The translations under genes and the position numbers were made by a program. 64,000 nt of DNA from Anabaena cylindrica PCC 7122 (lineage in GTDB: Bacteria; Cyanobacteriota; Cyanobacteriia; Cyanobacteriales; Nostocaceae): assembly GCF_000317695.1 (NCBI RefSeq), contig NC_019771.1, positions 5,570,001-5,634,000 on the forward strand. The letters run 5' to 3'. The notes under the pieces were generated by a model. That model had not been told where the DNA came from. It saw nothing but the letters and a program-made list of their open reading frames with translations, and did not search any database. This document shows positions 17,179 through 27,400 of this stretch, piece after piece. The first letter of the stretch is position 1. Each line of letters begins with the position of its first letter.

Positions 17179-17964
17179 TTAAATAAACTGAAAATGACGC
17201 AAACCTTCTAAAATACCTTCAGCATAAAATGATTTTGCTAAATAGCGATAGTCGGTTTTGTTTGCTGTATACCATTCCCGTAATTCAGAAAGCGCATTTC
17301 CTACAATAATACCTCTTTCTTCTCCTCTGCTGAATAAGGCAATATCATTACCTGAATCACCACAAACAACTGTTTCGTGAGCAGAATGTCCCCATTCATT
17401 TTGTAAATACTTCATTGCTAAACCTTTATCGGTATCAAAAGGCAAAATATCCAGGTTTTTGCTTTCCAGGTTTTCGCTGCCACTAAAGTTTCCACTGTAG
17501 ATTAAATTAAATTTAATGTTTTCCTTTTTTAATAAATTATCGAGTTGGGGTATGACTTTTTTAGCAGCTTCTTCCTTAACAAGATAACTAACTTTAAAAG
17601 GAAGTTGTTCAGATGCTTTTTGAAGAACTAAGTCTTCAAAATTTGCGGCTATTTTCTCTACCAAATCACGATTCCAGCCAATTGATAACTTACTAGACCA
17701 TTTTAAGTCGGGAGTTTTGTAATTAGAGTTGAAGTATATTTCAGTTCCTACAGCAGTAATTAAAGCATCAGGTTCTAAAAGTTCTTGTGTGTTTATCAGT
17801 TGCTGGTATAAAGTTAGAGATCGCCCCGTGGCATAAACAATTTTAGTTCCATATGTCTTGCGATGATTTATTAATTCTTCGTTCAATTGCTCTAAAAAGT
17901 TTAAAGATTTTTTATCACCTACTAGCGTGTCATCTAAATCAGTAACGAAGAGAAATGCTTTCAT
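17179..17964 (-). CDS. Sucrose-phosphate phosphatase
   Basis: A 261-residue HAD-superfamily enzyme (S6PP family) that removes phosphate from sucrose-6-phosphate in the last step of sucrose synthesis. The nucleophile motif is FVTDLDDTLVGD at the N-terminus. KIVYATGRSL is motif II with the Thr. K209-type lysine lies in DTDKGLAMKYL, and VVCGDSGNDIALF is the metal-binding motif IV. The start at 17964 places DLDDTL at residues 8-13 as in homologues; an upstream in-frame ATG adds 22 residues of no family resemblance. In heterocystous cyanobacteria sucrose carries carbon to heterocysts and gives salt tolerance. No sucrose-phosphate synthase is in the window. Confidence 0.88.
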   Translation of the reverse strand: MKAFLFVTDLDDTLVGDKKSLNFLEQLNEELINHRKTYGTKIVYATGRSLTLYQQLINTQELLEPDALITAVGTEIYFNSNYKTPDLKWSSKLSIGWNRDLVEKIAANFEDLVLQKASEQLPFKVSYLVKEEAAKKVIPQLDNLLKKENIKFNLIYSGNFSGSENLESKNLDILPFDTDKGLAMKYLQNEWGHSAHETVVCGDSGNDIALFSRGEERGIIVGNALSELREWYTANKTDYRYLAKSFYAEGILEGLRHFQFI

Positions 17965-18373
17965 AATTATAGTTTTTGGCTGATACGGTAAGTTAATAAG
18001 TAAATTTTTATACTGAATTAAGACATACACTCAATTGACAGTTAACATTATATCTGAAATCGCAACCAGATTTTGCAAATGTGTGCGATCGCTCTATTCA
18101 TGATCAGAAACTCCTAAAACCCTTTGAGGACGGGGGTAGTATTACGCAAAAATTAGTTGGGTTGTTACAGTACGTCTTTATCTAGAAATGCTTATACCAT
18201 ACCTTCAAATTCTAAAGGTTGCAGGGTAAAATCATCTAATTTGGTATAATACACACTTGACAAAAGAGACAGAAAAAGAATTAACAGTTGAATAAAAAAT
18301 GTACTTGACATTGGATTACTCTGAGTGAGACGACGGCAATATATTCACTCTGAAAATTCCAGGAATTAAATTT
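17965..18373. other. Spacer upstream of the restriction-modification locus
   Basis: A 409-bp spacer. TTATACCA (18192-18199) and TGGTATAA (18242-18249) form a perfect 8-bp inverted repeat 42 bp apart; two TTGACA hexamers follow near 18257 and 18306. These could be an operator and promoters for the locus, but none can be proved from the bases. Confidence 0.45.
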
Positions 18374-18433
18374 ATGCCTGTTCGCGCAGCATCTGGTAGA
18401 GAAGGATTTGAAACTAAATCATATGTAGTATGA
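18374..18433 (+). CDS. Possible 19-aa leader peptide coupled to the HTH gene
   Basis: ATG 18374 opens a 19-codon frame (MPVRAASGREGFETKSYVV) preceded by AGGAA about ten bases upstream. Its TGA overlaps the next start as ATGA, a classic coupling arrangement. It could be a leader peptide of the restriction-modification operon or the remains of a longer gene. Confidence 0.35.
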   Translation: MPVRAASGREGFETKSYVV

Positions 18434-18672
18434 CAGACTCTGCTTCTAACAACACTCCTGAGTTACTCTCGGTTGCTCAAACAGCCAAATTACTTAGCGT
18501 AACCCGTCAGCGAGTACACGACTTAATTAAAAATGGTCAGATCATAGCTCATAAACTTGGGCGTTATTACTACATAGAACCTGCTGAAATAGAGAGATAT
18601 CAGAACCAGCCTACTGGAAAACCCTATCAACCTCGTAGCACAACTTCTCAACAAAACTCTATTGACAATTGA
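18430..18672 (+). CDS. Excisionase/MerR-type helix-turn-helix protein
   Basis: An 80-residue DNA-binding protein with an HTH_17 domain: LLSVAQTAKLLSVTRQRVHD, then LIKNGQIIAHKLGRYYYIEP. The tail is polar and Ser/Gln-rich. It lies 51 bp before the methyltransferase on the same strand, so it is likely a regulator (controller) of the restriction-modification locus. Classical controller proteins are of the XRE type, and this one is of the MerR/excisionase type, so the role is inferred from position only. Confidence 0.8.
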   Translation: MTDSASNNTPELLSVAQTAKLLSVTRQRVHDLIKNGQIIAHKLGRYYYIEPAEIERYQNQPTGKPYQPRSTTSQQNSIDN

Positions 18673-18723
18673 CAATAAAAATTTGTACACTCAAGCTATA
18701 CTAATTTAATAAAGGTTAAATTA

Positions 18724-19710
18724 ATGCTGCCTTTTCAACTGATTGTGACTGATGTTGCCACTCAAAAAGGATTAAAACAGGTTTACAAGAGTGAGTATGG
18801 GATTCTCTATCAGGGAGATTGTTTGAAACTTTTGTCAGCATTACCCAATGAATCTGTAGATATTATTTTTGCAGATCCACCTTTTAATCTTGGGAAAGAA
18901 TATGGTGAAGGTGTTAACGATAAAATAGATCCAAATCAATATTTAATATGGTCGAAACAGTGGCTTGATGAAAGTATTCGAGTGCTTAAATCAGGTGGTA
19001 GTTTATTTGTATTTAACTTGCCAAAATGGTGTATAGAATATGGTGGATATCTGAATCAGCAAGGAATGTGTTTTCGTCATTGGATTGCTTGCAGAATGCC
19101 GAAAGCTTTTCCCAGAGGGAAAAAAATGTCTCCTGCTCACTACGGGTTACTCTATTACACTAAAGGGGAACCAGCAGTTTTCAATAAAGTTTACACCCCA
19201 ATTCAAGTTTGTCGCCATTGCGGTGGAGAAATTCGTGATTATGGTGGACATCGCAAAAAACTTAACCAGAATGGTATTAACTTAATGGATGTTTGGGATG
19301 TGCCAGAAGATGTTTGGGAAGATGTCTCTGAAGCTAATTCTAATGAAGTTTTATGGACGTTGGCAGAAGAAATGTGGATTGACATTCCAGCAGTTCGGCA
19401 TCGTCAACACAAAAAACGAGTTGCAAATGAACTTGCGCCAATTATGCTAGAGCGAATTATTGCAATGGCATCTAATCCGGGACAAATTGTGGTGGATCCA
19501 TTTGCAGGATCTGGTACGACATTTTATGCAGCAGAAAAGTTACAACGTTACTGGATTGGTTCAGAAATCGGGGATACAGATCCAGCAGTAGAAAGATTAA
19601 CTGATTTGGCTAACGGAATCATGGAAGAATGGGAATCGGCAAGAGGAAGTAAGAAATCAAAGCCACGTAAAACTACTGCACTGCAACTACCAATTCCTTA
19701 CTCTATTTAA
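18724..19710 (+). CDS. Type II beta-class DNA methyltransferase
   Basis: A 328-residue amino-methyltransferase. The order of motifs is catalytic IADPPF first (FADPPFNLGKEYG, residues ~55-67) and the SAM-binding VVDPFAGSGTTFYAAEK later (residues ~258-274), which is the beta class. Between them a target-recognition region includes CRHCGGEI, a possible zinc knuckle. DPPF rather than S/TPPY favours N6-adenine methylation. It protects host DNA from the adjacent BamHI-like endonuclease, whose gene ends 12 bp away in the opposite direction. A GGATCC site lies within this gene at 19494-19499. Confidence 0.88.
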   Translation: MLPFQLIVTDVATQKGLKQVYKSEYGILYQGDCLKLLSALPNESVDIIFADPPFNLGKEYGEGVNDKIDPNQYLIWSKQWLDESIRVLKSGGSLFVFNLPKWCIEYGGYLNQQGMCFRHWIACRMPKAFPRGKKMSPAHYGLLYYTKGEPAVFNKVYTPIQVCRHCGGEIRDYGGHRKKLNQNGINLMDVWDVPEDVWEDVSEANSNEVLWTLAEEMWIDIPAVRHRQHKKRVANELAPIMLERIIAMASNPGQIVVDPFAGSGTTFYAAEKLQRYWIGSEIGDTDPAVERLTDLANGIMEEWESARGSKKSKPRKTTALQLPIPYSI

Positions 19711-19722
19711 TAACAGAAACTT

Positions 19723-20316
19723 TCAGACTAATGCACGTCCATCTGTTCCCTTAGTAAGTGTTGGTACGTTGTTATCTAGCTGATCGTGTTCAATGACGAA
19801 GATCGCCAGAAAACCCTCTTGGATCTGAACGGCTCGCCAAACATCAAAGTATGGTTCTAACTCTTCGTAGTTACCAATTCTATCTGTTAAGTAAGGATAA
19901 ATTTTTCGGCTAGGAAGTACCAAAGCAGTACCTAAAAAGACACCGCGTAGTAATCCGAGAACCATCTTATTAACTGCGCGATGACTTGAGGAAATATTGC
20001 CTGTTTCCCACTCCAGAGCAAAAAGATAATTATCTATTACCTTTGTTGCATCCACCCTTCCTGGTGATTTGGTTGAATAGTTAATTGGAGTTTCCAGCCT
20101 CCATCTAAATCTATCTCTCAACGCAATCATGCAAGCTTCTTTTATTGGCTTGACACCGTTACCATGTCTTTTGGGATTAATTGTAAAGTTGGGTGTACCC
20201 GGTGGATGGACAATGAGAGATATAGCATCGCGAATTTCACTACGAATGATAGACCAATCCCTTGATTCTTCAAAACTCCCAACACTGATTAAAGAAACTT
20301 CTTGAACAATTTTCAT
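19723..20316 (-). CDS. BamHI-like type II restriction endonuclease
   Basis: A 197-residue protein (BamHI itself is 213) that I align from memory along most of its length. Shared blocks are FTIN, NGV.PIKE.C, EWETGNISSSHRAVNK (BamHI EFETGNISSAHRSMNK), YLTDRIGNYEELEPYF and NNVP..TKGTDG. The BamHI catalytic residues Asp94, Glu111 and Glu113 correspond to the Asp of GRVDATK and the two glutamates of LEWETGN; the Glu77 position is in RLETP. It is therefore expected to be active and to cut GGATCC or a close relative. It ends tail-to-tail with the methyltransferase. Confidence 0.9.
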   Translation of the reverse strand: MKIVQEVSLISVGSFEESRDWSIIRSEIRDAISLIVHPPGTPNFTINPKRHGNGVKPIKEACMIALRDRFRWRLETPINYSTKSPGRVDATKVIDNYLFALEWETGNISSSHRAVNKMVLGLLRGVFLGTALVLPSRKIYPYLTDRIGNYEELEPYFDVWRAVQIQEGFLAIFVIEHDQLDNNVPTLTKGTDGRALV

Positions 20317-20606
20317 ACTATATTATTGATTCACCTCGCTGAAGCACTAATAAAAACTTTTACGCACTGTACCGTCAGTAATCGCACTACAAGATAGATG
20401 TAAATTATTTCTAGCAAAGAGCCGTGCTAGTTTTTATCTAACCAAGATGTTGGTGCCAATGGAATTATTGGATTAAGTTTAACAAGACATTACCACATAC
20501 CAACTAAACCTACCACTGAGCATCAACTGAGCAGAAAAGTGAGCATATCTCCCTGAAAAACCCACCTACGCTAGAGACATAGAAAAACAAGCGTCAGGTA
20601 AAAAAT
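20317..20606. other. Divergent spacer
   Basis: A 290-bp spacer between the endonuclease and VIT-VWA genes, which are divergent. It should hold both promoters. I see no repeat or gene. Confidence 0.4.
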
Positions 20607-23138
20607 ATGATTAGCACATTAGAACAGCAACCCAGTGGTTTATACATTTACACCCCTAACCAACAACCTATAGCTTTTCCCCTCAAACACACCGAAGTCA
20701 AAGCTCAAGTTGTCGGTAATATCTCACGGGTAGAAGTTACTCAAAGCTTTGAAAACCCTTTTACTACTACCTTAGAAGCTACCTATATCTTCCCCTTACC
20801 TGATGAAGCTGCTGTTGATGATATGCTGATTCGGATTGGTGACAAAATGATCAAAGGTAGTATTAAAAAACGCCAAGAAGCACAGCAAATTTACGAGCAA
20901 GCGAAACAACAAGGACGCACAGCCGGACTTCTTGAACAAGAACGAGACAATATTTTCACCCAATCCCTCGCTAACATTCAACCCGGTGAGCAAATTGATG
21001 TGATTATTCGCTACACCGAAAGTCTTAAATTTGAGGGTGGAAATTATGAGTTTGTCTTTCCGATGGTTGTTGGCCCCCGTTACATTCCAGGCATAAGTAT
21101 TGAAGACAATACAGCCGGGAGAGGTTCAGCACCTGCACCCATGTCTCTCAATCAAGATACCGATTTAGTCCCAGATGCTTCTCGCTTGAATGCTCCCATC
21201 CTCCCCGCAGGTACACGTTCTAGCCATGATATTAATGTCACCGTGGAAATTAACGCTGGAGTAGAAATAGGTCATATTAACTCACCCTCTCATCATATCC
21301 AAATTACCCGTGACGGAAATCTGGCACAAATACAACTAGGAGGTGGAGACACCATACCCAATAAAGACCTAATTCTACGTTACCAAGTAGCAGGGGAAAA
21401 CACACAAACCAGTGTACTCACCCAAGCAGATGAACGGGGTGGACATTTTGCTGTTTACCTAATTCCTGCACTCCAGTACCAGCCAGATCAGTTTGTCCCC
21501 AAAGATATGGTGTTTTTGATTGACAGATCCGGCTCTCAAAGTGGCGCACCATTGATGCAATGTCAGGAATTAATGCGCCGGTTTATCGCTGGACTCAATC
21601 CCCATGACACCTTTAGCATTATTGATTTTTGCGATACTACACAGCAACTTTCACCTGTTCCCCTCGTTAATACTCCTGAAAATCGCTTACGGGCAATTAA
21701 TTATATCAATCGCTTAAATGCAGGTGGAGGAACGCAGATGTTACGGGGGATTCAAACTGTGTTAAATTTCCCAGTCACAGATCCAGTCCGTTTAAGAAAT
21801 ATTGTCCTACTCACTGATGGCTATATCGGTAATGAGAACCAGATTATTGCCGAAGTACAACGTTGTCTGCAACCAGGAACTAGACTGCATAGCTTTGGTG
21901 CTGGTAGTTCTGTGAATCGGTTCTTGCTAAATCGAGTTGCGGAAATAGGCAGGGGTATTGCTCGCATTATCCGCCATGATGAGCCGATGAATGAGGTGGT
22001 GGAAAAATTCTTCCGTCAAATTAATCATCCCGTTTTTGCTAATATCCAATTGCATTGGGAAGGTGATGGTGAGTTTCCCATCATGTATCCTTCCACACCA
22101 CCAGATTTATTTGCTGAACAGCCTTTAGTGCTATTTGGACGTAAACCCGATGGTTGTGCTGGCAAGTTGCACGTTACAGGTATGAGTGGGGATGGTAGAC
22201 GCTCTCAATACGTCTTTAATATCAATTTTCAGGTTATGGGTAATCCTGCTATTGCACAACTTTGGGGACGTTCCCGCATTAAGGATTTGATGAATCAGAT
22301 GGTGAGTGGTGATACAAAGGTCGGTGTGGAAGCAGTGACAAATACGGCATTAACCTATCAATTGCTATCCCAATATACTGCTTTTGTTGCTGTCAGTGAT
22401 GAAGTTAGAGTTCATCCTTACCCAGCTTCTGTGTCTATGCAAGTACCTGTAGAAATGCCGGCAGGTGTCAGCCAACAGGGTATTTTTGGTAATGCTGTTC
22501 CTGGGGGAATGGTAACTAAAAAAGTTACAAGAAGGGAATCTCTCTCACGTCCTCAACCTTCCATGTATGCTGCACCCGCACCTGAATCATTAGCAAAAGA
22601 TGAGTTTAGTAATCTGGAAACTGTGTTATTTGAACCTGAGATGTCAGCTAAACGTGCAACTAGATCAGAACCATTACTAGATGATGAATCGATCAATCTC
22701 TTTGCTGATATGCCAGAAGGTAGTCTAAATGAAGGTAGTCTAGATGAACCAAGAGGACGTGGTTATCCTGCTGCATCTATTCAGCAACCAATTAACAATG
22801 CTGAAACCGAAGAGTTAGAAGAACTAAAAGCTTTACTAGAAGGAGATGAACCAGCACCACGTTTACAGGTAGTGAAGATCAAAGGACTAACTCGGTCAAT
22901 GATCTATGAGATTACTCATTATCTACAATCAATTGCATTACCTGAAGATATGAGTGGTGAGTTAGTGTTTGAGTTTCAGATTAATCAGGGACGGGTGAGA
23001 CAGTTAGTACTGGATGAGCAAGCTTCTTCTGTGACCAAACAAAGTTTGATTGAATTAATTAAGCGATCGCTCCTCACTTGGCGACCTTCCCAAATTATCA
23101 CCAGTTCCGTTGTTTTGACAATCCAAATTCAATCCTAA
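20607..23138 (+). CDS. VIT and von Willebrand factor A domain protein
   Basis: An 843-residue protein resembling the inter-alpha-trypsin inhibitor heavy chain. The VIT domain spans residues ~1-150 (LKHTEVKAQVVGNISRVEV, YIFPLPDEAAVDDM, LANIQPGEQIDVIIRY). The VWA domain spans ~300-480, with the MIDAS motif DRSGS, the Thr of GGGTQM and the Asp of LLTDG, so metal-dependent ligand binding is intact. A linker rich in Pro/Met follows, and the last ~100 residues resemble a TonB-C-like fold (VFEFQINQGRVRQLVLDE). No signal peptide is visible, so a cytoplasmic role is likely. The function is unknown. Confidence 0.88.
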   Translation: MISTLEQQPSGLYIYTPNQQPIAFPLKHTEVKAQVVGNISRVEVTQSFENPFTTTLEATYIFPLPDEAAVDDMLIRIGDKMIKGSIKKRQEAQQIYEQAKQQGRTAGLLEQERDNIFTQSLANIQPGEQIDVIIRYTESLKFEGGNYEFVFPMVVGPRYIPGISIEDNTAGRGSAPAPMSLNQDTDLVPDASRLNAPILPAGTRSSHDINVTVEINAGVEIGHINSPSHHIQITRDGNLAQIQLGGGDTIPNKDLILRYQVAGENTQTSVLTQADERGGHFAVYLIPALQYQPDQFVPKDMVFLIDRSGSQSGAPLMQCQELMRRFIAGLNPHDTFSIIDFCDTTQQLSPVPLVNTPENRLRAINYINRLNAGGGTQMLRGIQTVLNFPVTDPVRLRNIVLLTDGYIGNENQIIAEVQRCLQPGTRLHSFGAGSSVNRFLLNRVAEIGRGIARIIRHDEPMNEVVEKFFRQINHPVFANIQLHWEGDGEFPIMYPSTPPDLFAEQPLVLFGRKPDGCAGKLHVTGMSGDGRRSQYVFNINFQVMGNPAIAQLWGRSRIKDLMNQMVSGDTKVGVEAVTNTALTYQLLSQYTAFVAVSDEVRVHPYPASVSMQVPVEMPAGVSQQGIFGNAVPGGMVTKKVTRRESLSRPQPSMYAAPAPESLAKDEFSNLETVLFEPEMSAKRATRSEPLLDDESINLFADMPEGSLNEGSLDEPRGRGYPAASIQQPINNAETEELEELKALLEGDEPAPRLQVVKIKGLTRSMIYEITHYLQSIALPEDMSGELVFEFQINQGRVRQLVLDEQASSVTKQSLIELIKRSLLTWRPSQIITSSVVLTIQIQS

Positions 23139-23158
23139 TAGTAGCTTGAGCGCAATGC

Positions 23159-23183
23159 AACCGGGATAGTTCCCGGTTTTTTA
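23159..23183 (+). terminator. Intrinsic terminator
   Basis: AACCGGGA (23159-23166) pairs with TCCCGGTT (23171-23178) and is followed by TTTT. It ends the VIT-VWA transcript and may also serve the convergent dus gene. Confidence 0.88.
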
Positions 23184-23207
23184 ATAACCCCCGAATTTGA
23201 AAATTCT

Positions 23208-24263
23208 TCACACCATTGCTAAATATGCTGGTTCGTCTGCTTCTGGTTCATAACCAGCTGCCAGTTTTTCCATTGCTCTATCAATTAAATCCAAACCTTG
23301 CTGCACGGTTTCCACTAAACTTAACTGTCCGCGCAATTCTGCCGCACCCATAAAGCCTTTAGCATACCAAGTCATATGTTTACGGGCTTGACGCACACCT
23401 CTATCACCCTTATATTCCCATAAAGCATATAAATGTTCTCTGGCACATTCCAAGCGTTGAATCGCATTTGGTGCTGGTAATAATTCCCCAGTTTTCAGGA
23501 AGTGATCAACTTCACCCACCAAAAACGGATAACCCAAAGTTCCACGAGAACACATTACCCCATCTGCACCAGTTTCTTCTAGACATTTCACTGCTGCTTC
23601 TACAGAGAAAATATCCCCATTACCAATTACCGGAATCGAAAGTATTTCTTTCACCCGTGCAATCCATTCCCAACGGGCATTGCCATTGTAACCTTGAGCG
23701 CGGGTACGTCCATGCACGGTAATCATTTTCGCCCCGGCATCTTCCATGCGTTTGGCAAAATCAAGAATAGTAATTTCCTGATCATTCCAACCAATTCGGG
23801 TTTTTACTGTCACAGGAACCTCAACAGCTTTGACAACTTCCCGCACAATTGCCTCTGCGATTTCCGGTTGTCGCAGTAAGGAAGAACCACCACCATTTTT
23901 GGTGATTTTATTAACTGGACAACCCATATTAATATCAACTGTATCCGCACCTTCAGCAACAGCTTTTATTGCTGCTTCAGCCAGGAAATCAGGACGACAA
24001 TCAAACAACTGAATGCTAATTGGGCGTTCGTTGGGATCTACCTCCATGATTTTGGGTAACTGCGTGACGTAGTGTAATCCCGTCGCATTCACCATTTCGG
24101 TATACATCATTGATTCTGGTGCATAACGACGCACTAAACGCCGAAATACCAAATCTGTCACCCCCGATAATGGGGACTGCAAAACACGGCTTTTAACCTC
24201 AAATGAGCCAATTTTTAGAGGTTGGGAAAGTCTAGCTTGGAGAGTGGGGGAGAGGGAAAGCAT
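23208..24263 (-). CDS. dus: tRNA-dihydrouridine synthase
   Basis: A 351-residue FMN-dependent enzyme that reduces uridines in the tRNA D-loop. Family marks are LQSPLSGVTDLVFRRLVRR (FMN site, residues ~28-46), DINMGCPVNKITKNGGGSS with the catalytic Cys of GCPV near residue 114, VTVKTRIGW, ITVHGRTRAQGY and IPVIGNGDIFS. It is closest to the DusB/DusA-type group. It is convergent with the VIT-VWA gene. Confidence 0.93.
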   Translation of the reverse strand: MLSLSPTLQARLSQPLKIGSFEVKSRVLQSPLSGVTDLVFRRLVRRYAPESMMYTEMVNATGLHYVTQLPKIMEVDPNERPISIQLFDCRPDFLAEAAIKAVAEGADTVDINMGCPVNKITKNGGGSSLLRQPEIAEAIVREVVKAVEVPVTVKTRIGWNDQEITILDFAKRMEDAGAKMITVHGRTRAQGYNGNARWEWIARVKEILSIPVIGNGDIFSVEAAVKCLEETGADGVMCSRGTLGYPFLVGEVDHFLKTGELLPAPNAIQRLECAREHLYALWEYKGDRGVRQARKHMTWYAKGFMGAAELRGQLSLVETVQQGLDLIDRAMEKLAAGYEPEADEPAYLAMV

Positions 24264-24497
24264 AGAATTTTGAATTTAGCTTGGGGATACCATATCTTGA
24301 TGATATTGATGTTCCATAAGGATTTTAGTACCTGCTGGTGTCAACTAAGAGCGATCGCGTGGTGATCCTGGTTGTATGTGTCTTTCCAGCAAACCTAAAT
24401 AAATCGAAATAATAAGTAATAATAATATTAATTAACTTCCATACCATAGCACAAGATTTTATGGTATGAGAATTTACTGAAAAGTGCCACTGCCGGC

Positions 24498-27400
24498 TTA
24501 TTGACATTCTAATTTTAAAGCTGCATCTACTTGCTGATATTCTGTCATAGCTTGGGATAGTAATAATGTTGCATCTGCTAAATTAGCATCCCGTCCCAAA
24601 TCTTCTAATCCTTTGCAAATTTGAGCTAAATTTTTAGCACCAACAATAGCACTGCTAGACTTGAGAGCATGAGCTTCTAATTGCAGTGTTTTTGCATTTT
24701 CTTGAATAATAGCATCATGAATCGCTTGTAATCGTTGGGGTGTATCTTCCAGATAACATTCTATTAGTTGGATAAATTCTTCTACGTTATTACTGCAAAC
24801 AATATCTTTGAGTTCTTCTAAAACTTTGGAATCAAGCACATCATTAGTCATAGGTTCAACGGTTTTATTATTATTAATATTATTTATAGTTATACCTTGC
24901 TTTTGAGAATTACTTAAAGCCTTAGTTAATTCCTCTATGCGAATTGGCTTTGTTGTGTAATCATTCATTCCGGCTGCTAAACATTTTTCCCGGTCTCCCT
25001 GCATAGCATTAGCCGTCATGGCAATAATCCAAGGACGTTTAGATAAGGGCCATTCCTTATAGATTTGACGAGTTGCAGTTAAACCGTCCATTTCTGGCAT
25101 TTGTAAATCCATTAATACCACATCATAAGATTGTCTACGCAAAGCCACTAATACTTCTAAACCATTTGCTGCTACATCAGCACGATATCCCAAACGTTGT
25201 AAAATATTAATAGCTACTTTCTGATTCACCACATTATCTTCAGCCACAAGAATTTTGAGTGGAATTTTTTCTGCCATATGAGAATCAAATTTTGATTGCG
25301 TGTCCTGATAAGTATTCTCTTTAGGCATGACAACATTATTTTTTGAAATGTTAATCAAAATATTTAAAAGATTGGCCTTCTTGATAGGCTTGGTCAGATA
25401 AGCTACAAACTCAAGATTTAGGTTCTGGTAATTTGTATTGCTCTGCCCATCACCAATAGATGTTAACATCACTAAAGGTAATCGCTCACAATTATTTAGC
25501 TTGCGAATTTCTGATGCCAGAGTCAAACCATCCATTTCTGGCATCTGCATATCTAATATAGCAATATCAAATTGTTGTTCCTGAAGATACTTGAGTGCTT
25601 CTTTTCCCGACGCAGCGGATACACCAACCATACCAAAAGACTGAGATTGTAAAATCAGTGCTTGACGATTATTAATATTATCATCAACTATCAGTAAGCG
25701 TTTATTATGGATTGAGTGGTGATGATGATAATCATATTTAATATCTGACTTTCCAACAAAAGGACTAACAATAGTAAATATAAAATTAGAGCCTTGACCA
25801 ACCGTACTTTCAACCCACATTTTACCGCCCATTAATTCAGTCAGTCGCTTACTAATTACCAATCCTAGACCTGTACCACCATAATGACGAGTGGTGGAAG
25901 CATCAACTTGACTAAATGGCTTGAAAAGCCTGTGCATTTTATCTTCAGGAATACCTATGCCTGTATCTTTAACAGTAAATTTAATTTCGTATAACTGCGA
26001 GTTTTGTTGAGAAATAAATTCAGAATCTGACTGATCTTTGATCTGACTAGTGACAGAGAGGATCACTTCACCAGAATTAGTAAATTTAATCGCATTACTG
26101 AGTAAGTTTACTAAAATTTGCCGTAAACGGGTAACGTCTCCACTAATTACTTCATATGTTTCTGGATACATCAGATAAGCAAGTTCTAATCCTTTTTCAC
26201 TAGCTTTGGGAGCTACTAAATCTAATGATTCTTCCAGACAAGTTCTCAAGTTAAAAATTTGTTCTTCTATCTCTAACTTACCCGACTCAATTTTAGAGAA
26301 ATCAAGAATATCATTAATCAACGTCAACATAGCATCACCACTGTTACGAATAATTTCTGCAAACTCTAATTGTTGTGGTGTTAGTTGTGTGTCTAATAGC
26401 AGACCAGTCATACCAATTACTGCATTCATTGGTGTACGGATTTCATGACTCATAGTTGCTAGAAATTCGCCCTTGGTAAGGTTCGCAATTTCCGCTTCTT
26501 CTTTCGCCGATTTGAGTTGTTCTTCAGCTATTTTTTTATCTGTGATATCTGTAATTATACCTACAAAACGATAAGGTTGATTTTGCTCACTGCGAATACA
26601 CTTTCCTTTTGCAGCTATCCAAATATAATTACCATTGCGATGTTTCATGCGATAGCTACATTGATAAATATCTGTTTTCCCCTCCAAGTGGTCATTTATA
26701 TACTGCATTGCTTGTTCCAGTTCATCAGCATGAACATTATCTGACCAGGTAGATAATAAATGAGGTAGTAGTTCGTTTTCATAACCCAAAATTCTCATCC
26801 AAGCAGGTGAGTAATAAATCTCCCCAGTCAGCAGATTCCAATCCCAAATCCCATCATTAGTACCAGAAATTGCTAATTCGTAACGTTCTTCCCTTTCCCT
26901 TAAAATTTCTTCTACTTTTTGTCTACGGTGTACTTCAGATGCTAGTTCATCATTAATATTAGATAATTCCTGAGTGCGAGTTTCTACACGTTCTTCAAGT
27001 GTTTCGTTGGTATTTATAATGTTTTGAAACATTTGATTTAGCGCCAATATCATAGATTGAAAATTGCGAGTCAGAGAATCTATTTCGGCAATGTTACTAT
27101 TTGTTAAAATAACCTCTTCTTGTGCCAGTATTTTTTGTGGTAAATCCGTAGTAATCTGAGTTAATCTCAACATAGGTTTGACTAATTTGTTACTAAGGAT
27201 GATAGCAGCTACCAAAGCTATGATAGCTGTAAATAACATGATTAATAAATTTTTGATATATATTTTACGAATATAATCTATTTGGGGTTTGGTGGGTACT
27301 TGAACAAGTAATTTGGCTGAAAAAATATTATCTAAAGAACTGGTTTGCGAATACATGGATCTTTCCCACCTCCATATAGCTGGTACATTGGATAAGTTTG

